A stretch of DNA of 37,978 bases, taken from JAENVU01 sp046598395 (GTDB lineage Bacteria; Actinomycetota; Acidimicrobiia; IMCC26256; JAENVU01). The translations under genes and the position numbers were made by a program. Of the stretch, positions 25,154 through 32,300 are shown one piece after another. Under the pieces are notes generated by a model, which was not told the DNA's origin, did no database searches, and was given only the letters and a program-made list of their open reading frames with translations. Within the stretch, counting starts at the first letter, position 1, and each line of letters opens with the position of its first letter. The stretch spans positions 1-37,978 of the forward strand of contig JBKJIQ010000041.1 of assembly GCA_046598395.1 (NCBI GenBank), read 5' to 3'.

Positions 25154-25203
25154 CGTTCATTGTGCGTATTCCCTTTGTGGGGAGGGCAGACGCACAATGA
25201 ACG
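25154..25203. terminator. Inverted repeat between the whiB7 and thioredoxin genes
   Basis: CGTTCATTGTGCGT (25154-25167) and ACGCACAATGAACG (25190-25203) are perfect 14-bp complements. The 22-base spacer can itself pair (CCCT/AGGG). It lies between convergent genes ending at 24950 and 25227 and probably acts as a terminator, mainly for the minus-strand gene. The rest of 24951-25226 shows no gene I can support. Confidence 0.6.
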
Positions 25204-25226
25204 TTGGTGTTGACCGAACCGCGGGT

Positions 25227-25790
25227 TCAGGTGGTAGCGAGGCGGACGACTTCGGCTTCGGGGATGACGCCTTGCCAGCCCTTGATCGTCACGCCGTTCG
25301 CGGCCATGAGGACCGATGCGGGTTGACTGGTGACTCCGAACGCATTCCACGTGTCGAACGATTCGTCCCACAGCAGCGAGAACGTGATGTTGTGGCGAGC
25401 GCGGAACTTCTTGGCTTCGTCGAACCCGTCTTGGGTACCGATGCCGATGACGGTCAACTGGTCTTTGTGCTGTTGAGCAAACTGCTCAACTCCGGAAGCT
25501 TCCCGGTTGCAAATGGGTCAGTGCGGCGCCCAGAACCAGAACAGCACCGGTTTGGCCGCGGGGAGCAGGCTGGAAAATTGGACGGTCTGGCCGGTCGCGG
25601 TGTCGAGTACCTCCACCGACGGAAGCGTGGGTTTCTTCGGGACCGCGGCCGCGCCGTCGGTAGAGTTCGACGGGCGTTGGGGACCAGATGTGCCGGTACT
25701 GACCTTGGCCGAGGTCGATCCACCTCCGCAGGCAGCAAGTGCCACGGCAGCGATGCCGAACATGATCAGCCCGGGTCGTGTGTGGTTCAT
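25227..25790 (-). CDS. Putative selenocysteine-containing lipoprotein thioredoxin (MPT53/TlpA-like), TGA read as Sec
   Basis: Read straight through one in-frame TGA at 25518-25520, this gives 187 residues. They comprise a lipoprotein signal with lipobox LAAC (Cys21), a Ser/Thr/Pro linker to about residue 55, then a complete thioredoxin fold: PSVEVLDTATGQTVQF, VLFWFWAPH-U91-PICNREASGVEQFA, LTVIGIGTQDGFDEAKKF, and VTSQPASVLMAANG with the cis-Pro. The TGA falls exactly where the first Cys of W-x-x-x-C-P-x-C is expected; Cys94 is present. The 97 codons after it have no stop and keep family conservation, arguing against decay. It starts at ATG 25790, overlapping the CcdA-type gene by one base, so it likely receives electrons from it outside the membrane. 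The alternative is a nonsense mutation or sequencing error of a TGC/TGT codon. Confidence 0.78.
25483..25520 (-). promoter_or_regulatory. Candidate bacterial SECIS element with its UGA
   Basis: Downstream of UGA (25520-25518) the mRNA can fold as 25511-25501 with 25497-25483. The upper stem is CCGGGA/TTCCGG (six pairs, one G-U), followed by a two-base bulge, CAA/TTG, another two-base bulge, and TG/CA. The loop is AGC (25500-25498), starting 18 bases after the UGA and with G as its second base. As I recall the bacterial SECIS rules, the apical loop lies 16-37 bases after UGA with a G in its first two positions, so this fits. Confidence 0.6.
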
Positions 25791-26701
25791 CACTGGGGAA
25801 CTCCCGTGTTGTCGGTTGATGATCGGCGGAAACGGCGGACGAGCACGACCGCCAAGGTTACGAGCACGAGTCCTATCGCCAGGGGCCAGCGCGGGAGATC
25901 CGAGACGTATTCGGTGAGCCAGGTCTGGACCGTCGCGGCTTCGTCGACGATCGGATCCGCACCGAAGTTGCCCTGCAGCTCCCAGTACCCGTACCAGGCC
26001 ACGTAGGCCCCGGCGAGGACGAGCAGCGCGCCCGAGACGCGGTTGACGATTGGTCCGAGCTTGCGGAGGCGGGCGACCCAGGTATGTTGTGCACCGGCGA
26101 GTGCGACGGTCACCGTCGCGACCACAAGTCCCATCCCGAGGGCGTAGGCCACGAACGCCAGCAGGCCGGATGCAGTCCCGGAGTGACGGAACGTTGGCGT
26201 GAGCGCAACGAGAAACGGTCCGAGGGTGCACGAGAGCGACGCCGTCGCGTACGAAACGCCGAAGAGGTACATCGAGAGGAAGGTGCGGTCGCGTCCACCG
26301 CGCTGCAGCCTGGGTCCGTTGATGCGCAACTCGTGGCCGGTGAGCAACCAGATTCCGAGCAGCACGAGCACGACACCGATACCGACCGTGACCTTCGACA
26401 GGTGGTCGTCGATCGACTGGGCGACCGTTTGGACCAACAGTCCGACGATCCCGAACACGGTGACAAAACCTACGGTCATCGCGCCGCTCACCAAGAGGGC
26501 GCGGGCCAGGCGATCGGGCAACGGTCGGGCGATGCCGTCGTCGCTGCCGACGAAGAATCCGAGATAGGCGGGGAGCATGGCGAAGCCACACGGATTCACC
26601 GTCGCGACCATGCCCGCGCCGATCGCCAGCGCGTACGGGACGTCAAGCACTCCGTCGTGCCGTTCGGTGCGGGTCGGCACGGGTGCCGACGGCGATGTCA
26701 T
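25790..26701 (-). CDS. CcdA/DsbD-type thiol-disulfide transmembrane protein
   Basis: About 303 residues from ATG 26701 (an ATG at 26728 adds nine). Two half-repeats of membrane helices carry the redox Cys: ATVNPCGFAMLPAYLGFF in the first and TASLSCTLGPFLVALTP in the second. These NPC and SCTLGP motifs are the CcdA signature. Further helices near the C-terminus bring the total to seven or eight, with a final RRFRRSSTDN tail. CcdA moves electrons from cytoplasmic thioredoxin across the membrane to extracytoplasmic thioredoxin-like proteins. The next gene, overlapping by TGATG, encodes exactly such a protein. Confidence 0.9.
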   Translation of the reverse strand: MTSPSAPVPTRTERHDGVLDVPYALAIGAGMVATVNPCGFAMLPAYLGFFVGSDDGIARPLPDRLARALLVSGAMTVGFVTVFGIVGLLVQTVAQSIDDHLSKVTVGIGVVLVLLGIWLLTGHELRINGPRLQRGGRDRTFLSMYLFGVSYATASLSCTLGPFLVALTPTFRHSGTASGLLAFVAYALGMGLVVATVTVALAGAQHTWVARLRKLGPIVNRVSGALLVLAGAYVAWYGYWELQGNFGADPIVDEAATVQTWLTEYVSDLPRWPLAIGLVLVTLAVVLVRRFRRSSTDNTGVPQ

Positions 26702-26822
26702 CGAGCATTGGTGCGACGGTACCGGCATCGGGTGCCCCCGATGGGCCGGGCCGTCTGGAGTTTCGCGGCTGTTTCGCAGCGTGATGGTCGACCGACTGCG
26801 GCTACCCTCGACCTTCTGCCCG

Positions 26823-26896
26823 GGGCGCTTAGCTCAGCTGGTTAGAGCACCTCCCTTACAAGGAGGGGGTCGGGGGTTCGAGTCCCTCAGCGCCCA
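26823..26896 (+). tRNA. tRNA-Val (anticodon TAC)
   Basis: A full cloverleaf: acceptor GGGCGCT/AGCGCCC, D arm GCTC-AGCTGGTTA-GAGC, anticodon stem CCTCC/GGAGG around CTTACAA (anticodon TAC, reading GTA and GTG), variable GGGTC, and T stem GGGGG/CCCTC (one G-T) around TTCGAGT, then discriminator A. CCA is not encoded (CCCG follows). A dispersed repeat starts two bases after the discriminator, so this gene probably served as an integration site. Confidence 0.96.
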
Positions 26897-26897
26897 C

Positions 26898-26985
26898 CCG
26901 TTGTCAGAAAGACAACGTTTGGCCTGGTCAGTGGGCACTTCGCGTGTCCGGTCGCTCGACGATCTTCGTCGTCTCTTTCAAACCC
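26898..26985 (+). repeat. Dispersed 88-bp repeat, copy next to tRNA-Val
   Basis: By eye about 77 of 88 bases match 33885-33972. It starts with a small hairpin, GTTGTC-AGAAA-GACAAC at 26900-26916, contains an invariant stretch TCGCGTGTCCGGTCGCTCGA, and ends with CTTTCAAACCC, the reverse complement of the GGGTTTGAAAG repeats at 30-34 kb. The remaining bases to 27144 show no gene. Confidence 0.85.
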
Positions 26986-27144
26986 CTCGCGCTTGGTAAA
27001 ATTGAAGACCCGCGCCGGCACGCAGTTGATGTCAACGGCGCCGACCCGGTGAGCTCGACGGGTCCGAGGCGGCGGGGCTCGGCACCCGCTGCCTTCCCGA
27101 CACGCGGCGGTTGGCAGGGCGAGCCAGGGAAGACCTCGGTCAGC

Positions 27145-27750
27145 TCATGGTGAGTTCTTCGGTCGCGACGCGGCGATCATTGTCTCGACGGTGTCGGCGA
27201 CGAGCCGTGCGGCGCGGTCGAGCGACACCTCGAGGACATCATGGAACTCGAAGAGTGCTGATGAGGACACGAGCAATAGCGTGAGGTCAACGATGTCATC
27301 CCTGCGCTGAGGATCCAGGTCGGGCGCTTCGCGTTCCAGCAGTGTCGCGGTCACCTCGCGAAAGAACGGGATCCGCGCCCGACGGATGGCTGCGCCGTTT
27401 GGGCTCGTATGCTGTGCACGGATGAACGCCTCGCGGGCCAGCAAGTTGGCCCAGGCCTCCTCAAGCCATGGGCCTAGATCCGCGAGGGCGAACGCCGCAG
27501 ACGGAAGGTTTGAGGCGGCTGCCTGATCTGCGACCGTCGCAACCGTATCGATGACGTGCTGGCGCGTCGGGAAGTAGCGGTACAGCGTCCGCAACGACAC
27601 GCCCGAGGCCGCCGCGATCTCCGGCATTGTGAAGTCTGCGTCGCCTCGTTCCGAGACCAACCCGACGACGGCGTCGAGAATCCTGGTGCGGGTTCGGGCT
27701 GCATGCTCTGCTCGGATCGTTCTGGGTTCTGGCGTTCCGCTGTCCATCAT
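27145..27750 (-). CDS. TetR-family transcriptional repressor
   Basis: 201 residues. The N-terminal DNA-binding domain is RTRTRILDAVVGLVSERGDADFTMPEIAAASGVSLRTLYRYFPTRQHVID, with the recognition helix in SLRTLYRYF. The C-terminal ligand domain is typical in length but not assignable to a ligand class. It is divergent from an SRPBCC gene with 45 bases between the starts, and a palindrome (27761-27778) lies there, consistent with control of both genes. Confidence 0.93.
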   Translation of the reverse strand: MMDSGTPEPRTIRAEHAARTRTRILDAVVGLVSERGDADFTMPEIAAASGVSLRTLYRYFPTRQHVIDTVATVADQAAASNLPSAAFALADLGPWLEEAWANLLAREAFIRAQHTSPNGAAIRRARIPFFREVTATLLEREAPDLDPQRRDDIVDLTLLLVSSSALFEFHDVLEVSLDRAARLVADTVETMIAASRPKNSP

Positions 27751-27760
27751 GGCATTGTAG

Positions 27761-27778
27761 TTGACATGTGCATGTCAA
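27761..27778. promoter_or_regulatory. Palindromic operator for the adjacent TetR
   Basis: TTGACATG-TG-CATGTCAA: perfect 8-bp arms with a two-base centre, in the 45-bp gap between divergent starts. A shorter palindrome, GGCA-CA-TGCC at 27786-27795, lies directly before the SRPBCC start. TTGACA within the arm could be a -35 element, which would make binding repressive. Confidence 0.7.
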
Positions 27779-27795
27779 AATGACAGGCACATGCC

Positions 27796-28254
27796 ATGTT
27801 GGAGGTTCAGCGGTCGGTTCTCATCCGAAGGCCCGTTCGTATCGTCCGCGAGCAGTTCGCCGACGTCGCCTATCACGAGCAGCGTGGTCATCATCGTGGC
27901 ACTCGCTTTTCGGTCGTCGAGGTCGGCGGGGACGTCTGCATCTACGAGCAGGTCACGGCCGTCGGACCGTTCCGGATCCGTCAGAGATTCCGGCTCAAGT
28001 ACGACGATCCGGGCCGTCAGGTCAACGAGTTGATCAGCGGCGCGTTCGCTCCGGGAAGCATCACGTTCGAAATCGAGGGCGATACCGACGAGACCACGGT
28101 GACGGCGACGCTGCGCAGCGAGAGGCGCGGCCTCGCACGATTCCTGGCCCCGCTTTTTCGTCGCGCGCTCGGCCGGTCCCTTCAGCAGGCTCTGGAGGAG
28201 GACCGAGTGGATCTCGAATCCGGCGACTACGAGCAGCTGCGATCCGCGTCGTGA
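27796..28254 (+). CDS. SRPBCC-family (polyketide cyclase-like) protein
   Basis: 152 residues from ATG 27796, beginning EVQRSVLIRRPVRIVREQFADVAYHEQ, the opening strand and helix of the START/Bet-v1-like SRPBCC fold. The alternating strands include FSVVEVGGDVCIYEQ, GPFRIRQRFRLKYDD, SITFEIEGDTDETTVTATLRS and a long C-terminal helix (FRRALGRSLQQALEEDRVDLES). The fold binds hydrophobic ligands. Control by the divergent TetR suggests the ligand, or a related compound, is the inducer. Confidence 0.78.
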   Translation: MLEVQRSVLIRRPVRIVREQFADVAYHEQRGHHRGTRFSVVEVGGDVCIYEQVTAVGPFRIRQRFRLKYDDPGRQVNELISGAFAPGSITFEIEGDTDETTVTATLRSERRGLARFLAPLFRRALGRSLQQALEEDRVDLESGDYEQLRSAS

Positions 28255-28408
28255 ACCCAGTTCGACTGCTGGGATCTGCCTCGAGCAGGTCGACATCCCG
28301 CGGCGCGCCGCCCACCAACGGGCGTCGTTCGCGAGAGGTTGTCCGTCGTCGACCAGGTTCACGGCCTGGGAGCTCAACGGCGGTGTGTTTCAACGAAATG
28401 GAGGTCCG

Positions 28409-28639
28409 ATGCACAACTTGAGATGGCTGGCAGTGCTTCCCGCCGCGCTGGGAGCGGTCTTCTTGATAGTCGCGCTCCTGTGGATGTCATGGCCGCAGCT
28501 CGTCGCCGGCCTTGGCCTCCTGGTACTGGCCTCGGTGCTTTGGCGCGTGTTCGACGGCCGTTGGCTTCCCGTGTCCGGCGTAACCGTCCGGGAGCCGACG
28601 CCTAGGTGGCGAACTTTGGCGATGACACGGTGTCGGTGA
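28409..28639 (+). CDS. Small two-helix membrane protein
   Basis: ATG 28409 is preceded by GGAGG (28400-28404), a strong though close ribosome site. The 76 residues have two hydrophobic segments (LRWLAVLPAALGAVFLIVALLWMSW; LVAGLGLLVLASVLWRVF). The last dozen residues (PRWRTLAMTRCR) are encoded by DNA that in another frame belongs to the beta-propeller fragment, so the natural C-terminus may have been lost in a deletion that joined the two. Function unknown. Confidence 0.55.
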   Translation: MHNLRWLAVLPAALGAVFLIVALLWMSWPQLVAGLGLLVLASVLWRVFDGRWLPVSGVTVREPTPRWRTLAMTRCR

Positions 28640-29116
28640 TCGCGACAGCATCGGGTCGGGTCACGACGACGACCGTAGGCGACGGGCCGACCGGCATTGC
28701 GATCACTCCCGACGGCCATCACGCCTACGTGACCAATGCCTTGGATGGCACGGTGTCAGTGATCGCGACAGCAACTGGTCGGGTGGCGCCACCCATCTCG
28801 GTCGGCACGCGTCCCACCGGGATCAGGATCACTCCGGACGGCTTGCACGCCTACGTGGCCGACTTCGGAGATGACACGGTGTCGGTTGTCGCCACGGCCA
28901 CGGCTGTCGTGTCCGCCCCGATCGGCGTCGGGAGGTATCCGGATGGTGTTGAGATCACCCCTGGACGGCCGTCACGTCTACGTGACGAATTACGGCGATA
29001 CAACAGTCTCGGTGATCAAGACGTCGATGCAGAAGGTCGCGACCACCATCACCGTCGGCGACCATCCACCCGAGGTTGCGATCTGTTCGACTGGGCTCAG
29101 GCGCCGATCGGAGTGA
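28606..29116 (+). pseudogene. YVTN beta-propeller fragment, N-truncated and frameshifted
   Basis: Starts without any signal peptide, directly in a propeller blade (VANFGDDTVSVIATASGRV), just after an in-frame TAG. Three to four blades carry the repeat xYVTNxxDGTVSVIATATGRV with PTGIAITPDGHHAYV. In the third blade EITPGRPSRLR replaces the expected EITPDGRHVYVTN, and that sequence resumes in the +1 frame (LDGRHVYVTNYGDTTVSVIKT), so one extra G near 28963 shifts the frame. The second part ends at 29116. Such propellers are usually secreted. Probably a relic. Confidence 0.75.
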
Positions 29117-29358
29117 ACGCGCCCGACTGTCGCCCGCTCGCCTGCATGGCTTCTTTCACCGAACGGGTGTCGATGCCGCCATCGCGGGAACTCCGCGCCG
29201 TATCGCTCGGCCCAACCACGTGATGCGGACGTATCAGCGCTGTTCGTGGGTCCGGTGTCTCGGCGCGCGAGCAGGTTCGGTTGTGTTGACCCTGTGGCCT
29301 GGTCGCGGATCGTATGTGTCGGCTACGGTTGCCGCTTCTCACCATAAAGGGGGCAGCA

Positions 29359-29802
29359 ATGCGGAAACTGTTCATCACGGTCGCGCTCGGTGTCGTCGGA
29401 GTGTTGGCGATGGCCGGACCGGCGTCCGCGCACGAGTGTTACAACACCAGCCGGTCCGCGCAGGGGAACCAGTCGATCGCGGCACGCACGTCCAACTTCG
29501 CAACGTTCAACGACGTCGCGTTCTCGTTCCTCACCCAGGCGCCCGATGGGCCCGGACTGTGCGACGCGGGCGCGAACTACCTGATCGGTCTGGTGGACGC
29601 CAACGCGTCGTCGCTCGGCATCTCCAGCGACACGGTCGTGTTCATGAAGACGGTCCAGGCCGGTGGCGTCGGCCACAACAAGGCCGTGCCGGCGATCCAA
29701 GTGCTGTCGAACGGCAAGGGGATCGACCACCTCGCGGAGAACACGGCGCTGAACGACTTCCTCGGTGCTCACATCGGTGAGGCTTTCGCACTCTGTCCGT
29801 GA
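29359..29802 (+). CDS. Small secreted protein of unknown function
   Basis: ATG 29359 follows AAAGGGGG by a few bases. The 147 residues begin with a textbook signal peptide (MRKLFITVALGVVGVLAMAG, cleavage after ASA), so the mature protein starts HECYNTSRSAQ. It has three Cys (after HE, in GPGLCDAG and in FALCP-stop), an odd number that leaves one unpaired unless the protein dimerises. Sequence such as VFMKTVQAGGVGHNKAVPAIQVLS suggests a compact globular fold, but no family is recognised. Confidence 0.7.
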   Translation: MRKLFITVALGVVGVLAMAGPASAHECYNTSRSAQGNQSIAARTSNFATFNDVAFSFLTQAPDGPGLCDAGANYLIGLVDANASSLGISSDTVVFMKTVQAGGVGHNKAVPAIQVLSNGKGIDHLAENTALNDFLGAHIGEAFALCP

Positions 29803-29836
29803 CCTGCACGGTCTGAATCGTGAAGGGGTTCGCCGC

Positions 29837-29873
29837 CCCCGGTTCGCTCGCGACACTCGCGACGCGACCGGGG
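29837..29873 (+). terminator. Imperfect GC-rich hairpin after the secreted-protein gene
   Basis: CCCCGGT (29837-29843) pairs with ACCGGGG (29867-29873), and an inner TCGCGA/TCGCGA stem closes on CAC with four mismatched pairs between. It lies 35 bases after the stop codon. There is no U tract, so the terminator call is tentative. Confidence 0.4.
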
Positions 29874-29999
29874 ACGACGAGCCGCGGATACCGTCCAGAG
29901 TGCTGTGTTTGGCTTGACAATGCCGGACCAGTTCCTCATCGCTTCTTTCTCGGGAGTCGCTGTCGTCTTGGGCCTATGAGCGCGGCAGGGGAGTGACGG

Positions 30000-30319
30000 T
30001 CAGGGGCGCGGGCGCCGGCGGGGTCGGATGGATGCTCCCGCTTGGCGGAGCTCCCTCGCCAGGTCCGCTGGTGCACCCCGAACTGGCTCGCCACGACCGC
30101 GAGCGACGCGCCTTCCTCGTACCGTGCTGCGGCGAGGGCAACCGACTCGTCGGTCATCTTGCGCATGACGCGCCGTCGAGTGACGCTGGCCCGGTCGAGA
30201 TGGTGGATCACTGTGGTCCGGTGGATCTCGTACCGACGGGCGACTCCGTCGATCGACATACCCTCTCGGTAGTCCTTGATCAGCTGTCCGACTCCCGTTA
30301 TCGACAGCCGTCGTTGCAC
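30000..30319 (-). pseudogene. Recombinase-type double HTH module, copy A (frameshifted)
   Basis: From a possible GTG at 30319 it reads VQRRLSITGVGQLIKDYREGMSIDGVARRYEIHRTTVIHHLD, then RKMTDESVALAAARYEEGASLAVVASQFGVHQRT. These are two consecutive helix-turn-helix units like the C-terminal part of actinobacterial serine recombinases. After HQRT one C is missing relative to copy B (near 30062), so the true end, LARELRQAGASIRPRRRPRP with stop at 30000, is in another frame. No resolvase catalytic domain exists upstream. A decayed duplicate of the module at 33391-33711. Confidence 0.75.
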
Positions 30320-30558
30320 AGGGTTTGAAAGCCGTCCCCTTTCCTCCTGCACCGCGTCGCCGCACGGGTCGCGAGCCCGATTCAGGCCATCGTCGGGGGT
30401 CGTCACCGAGCCTCTCGACGCCCGTGACCCCTGTTCCGCAAGGGTTTCGACGGCCTCCTCAGGGTTTGAAAGCCGTCCCCAAAGGTCCACCCGTTGTCAG
30501 AAATGACAACAAGATCGTCCGATTTCCCCTGGTCACGGGCAGGGTTTGAAAGACGATC
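30319..30558. repeat. GGGTTTGAAAG repeat block, copy A
   Basis: GGGTTTGAAAGCCGTCCCC occurs at 30321-30339 and 30462-30480, and a partial copy, GGGTTTGAAAGACGATC, at 30542-30558. Between the last two is a hairpin GTTGTCA-GAAA-TGACAAC (30493-30510). The arrangement (repeat, about 120 bases, repeat, short AAAGGTCCAC, hairpin) is the same as in copy B. Confidence 0.85.
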
Positions 30559-30584
30559 ATACCTCTCTCTCGCCATCGCGACAG

Positions 30585-31163
30585 TCAGTTGAGGAGACGG
30601 CGAACCTCGGCGACGGCCACGGTTCGGGCATCGTTTATTGGCTCGGTGGTGCGGCCGGCTCGACACAGCAGGAACGCGCCCTCGAGCAGCATGATCACAA
30701 CGCGGGCCAGCCGTGGCGCGTCGCCGGGAGCGATGCCGTGCTGGACGAATCGGTCCGAGGCCCGAGCGACCCAGTCATCAAAGACTGCGCTGGTGGCTCG
30801 GCGGAGGTCCTCGTTGGTCGACGCCACCTCGAGTGCCACGGTTGCGATCGGGCAAGCGTCGGCGTAGTCGGTCTCGGTCAGGGACCATGCGGCACCAGCG
30901 AAGAATGCCTCCGTGGCCTCGACGAGATCGGTGGCGCCGTCGCCGAAGAACAGATCGATGAGATCGCCGTAGGCGAGGCCCGACGCAGTGATGGCCGCGG
31001 CGCCGAGCTCCTCCTTGCCGCCCGGAAAATGGTGGTACATCGATCCGAATGGCGCCTCGGCCCGCTCGACGATCGCCTTCACGCTCGTGGCGTGGTATCC
31101 GCTGACCCTGAACAGGTCGGCGGTGGCGCCGACGAGGCGGTCGCGCATCGTGGAGTCGGCCAT
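30585..31163 (-). CDS. TetR-family regulator (TetR_C_13/LmrA-like)
   Basis: 192 residues. N-terminal HTH: RDRLVGATADLFRVSGYHATSVKAIVERAEAPFGSMYHHFPGGKEELG, where the HHFPGGKEEL turn is typical of the YxaF/LmrA branch. The C-terminal part (AFFAGAAWSLTETDYADACPIATVALEVAS) matches the TetR_C_13 ligand domain. Divergent from an alpha/beta hydrolase gene, with two palindromes between them. Likely represses the hydrolase and itself. Confidence 0.93.
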   Translation of the reverse strand: MADSTMRDRLVGATADLFRVSGYHATSVKAIVERAEAPFGSMYHHFPGGKEELGAAAITASGLAYGDLIDLFFGDGATDLVEATEAFFAGAAWSLTETDYADACPIATVALEVASTNEDLRRATSAVFDDWVARASDRFVQHGIAPGDAPRLARVVIMLLEGAFLLCRAGRTTEPINDARTVAVAEVRRLLN

Positions 31164-31184
31164 GGACCAACGCTACTCACAAGA

Positions 31185-31227
31185 TTAGAGCGTTCGCTCT
31201 AACCGTCTAGAGTGATCGCTCTAGACG
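31185..31227. promoter_or_regulatory. Two palindromic TetR operators
   Basis: First: TTAGAGCG-TT-CGCTCTAA (31185-31202), perfect 8-bp arms. Second: CGTCTAGAG-TGATCG-CTCTAGACG (31204-31227), perfect 9-bp arms. Both contain the half-site AGAGCG or CTAGAG and lie in the 75-bp gap between the divergent genes, the second ending 11 bases before the hydrolase ATG. Confidence 0.8.
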
Positions 31228-31238
31228 AAGGAGCAGCC

Positions 31239-32075
31239 ATGTCCACAACCCCACTCGACCTGCCCTCCGGCACGATCGACGTGTTCGACTCGGGCGGCGA
31301 CGGCCAGCCGATCGTGTTCGGTCACGGACTCGTGATGGACCACACCGAGTGGACTGGCGTGATCGATCGGCTCGCAACCGAGTTCCGATGCGTCGTGCCC
31401 GTCCTTCCTCTGGGTGGCCACCGACGGCCCATGCCCGACGACGCCGACCTCACCATGCGAGGCATCGCCCTGCTCATAGCCGAGACGATCGAGACACTCG
31501 ACCTGCCGCCGGTCGTGCTCGTGGCCAACGACTGGGGCGGCCCGCAAATCACCGCAGTCGAACGGCCCGATCTGATCGCTGGCCTTGTACTCACCTCGGA
31601 GGAGGCCTTCGACAACTACCCGCCGGGGCTCCCGGGAGCGTTCGCCGCGCTGTCGTGTCGGCTGCCCGGCGGTCTCACCATCGCCGGCCGGTCGCTGCGC
31701 ATCCCGGGCGTTCAGCGCCTACCAATGACCTTCGGGCGGATGACGGTCCGCCCGATTCCGATGGACACCATCCGGGGATGGACCGAGGGACTCATCACCG
31801 AGCCTGGCGTCCGGCGCGACGTCCGGCAGTACGTGGCCACCACGCCCAAGGACTGCCTCATCGAGGCAGCCGAGGGGCTGCGGATCTTCGACCAACCGGC
31901 ACTGGTCATCTGGCCCACCGACGACCGAACCATGCCTCGCAGCCATGGCGCGCGCCTAGCCGACCTCCTCCCGCAGGGACGACTCGTCGAAGTCGACGAC
32001 TGCTCGGTGCTCATGCCCCTCGACCAACCCAGTCGACTGGCCGACGAGATCCGGGCCTTCGCCGGCGGCCTTTGA
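31239..32075 (+). CDS. Alpha/beta hydrolase with Asp nucleophile elbow (haloalkane dehalogenase-like)
   Basis: ATG 31239 with AAGGAG five bases upstream. The 278 residues show the fold: FGHGLVMDHTEW (oxyanion loop) and the nucleophile elbow VANDWGGPQI, where Asp stands in the place of the usual Ser as in haloalkane dehalogenases and epoxide hydrolases. The acid is probably in IWPTDDRTMP. Near the C-terminus, where the catalytic His is expected (GHxxxxExP), the sequence reads DDCSVLMPLDQP with no His, a variation also seen in some actinobacterial hydrolases of this type. Whether it is catalytic is therefore uncertain. Controlled by the divergent TetR. Confidence 0.82.
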   Translation: MSTTPLDLPSGTIDVFDSGGDGQPIVFGHGLVMDHTEWTGVIDRLATEFRCVVPVLPLGGHRRPMPDDADLTMRGIALLIAETIETLDLPPVVLVANDWGGPQITAVERPDLIAGLVLTSEEAFDNYPPGLPGAFAALSCRLPGGLTIAGRSLRIPGVQRLPMTFGRMTVRPIPMDTIRGWTEGLITEPGVRRDVRQYVATTPKDCLIEAAEGLRIFDQPALVIWPTDDRTMPRSHGARLADLLPQGRLVEVDDCSVLMPLDQPSRLADEIRAFAGGL

Positions 32076-32300
32076 CCCTCCGCTCCGCCCCGTCCGTTAC
32101 CGCTCAGCTCCTTTCGCCGTGGGGCGCTGCCCGCGAGGTGCCGATCCGGGATAGATCGTCTGAGCATCACGACGACAGTTCGGGCTGAAAGCTGTCCCAT
32201 CAGCTCCACTCGTCGTTGTGGAAGTGGCAATGATCGACAGCGTCGTTTCTGTAGCCGAGGGTGTGCGAGCGGGAACCTGGTCGCTGGGGCGGGCACTGCC

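Noticed and set aside
24963..26006. Plus-strand ORF of 347 codons after whiB7
   Set aside because: Runs opposite the thioredoxin and CcdA-type genes, lacks any domain and crosses a terminator-like inverted repeat.
25518..26591. Minus-strand ORF of 357 codons ending at the TGA
   Set aside because: Its first two thirds are a shadow of the CcdA-type gene in another frame. Only the part from ATG 25790 is coding, and it continues past the TGA as the selenoprotein candidate.
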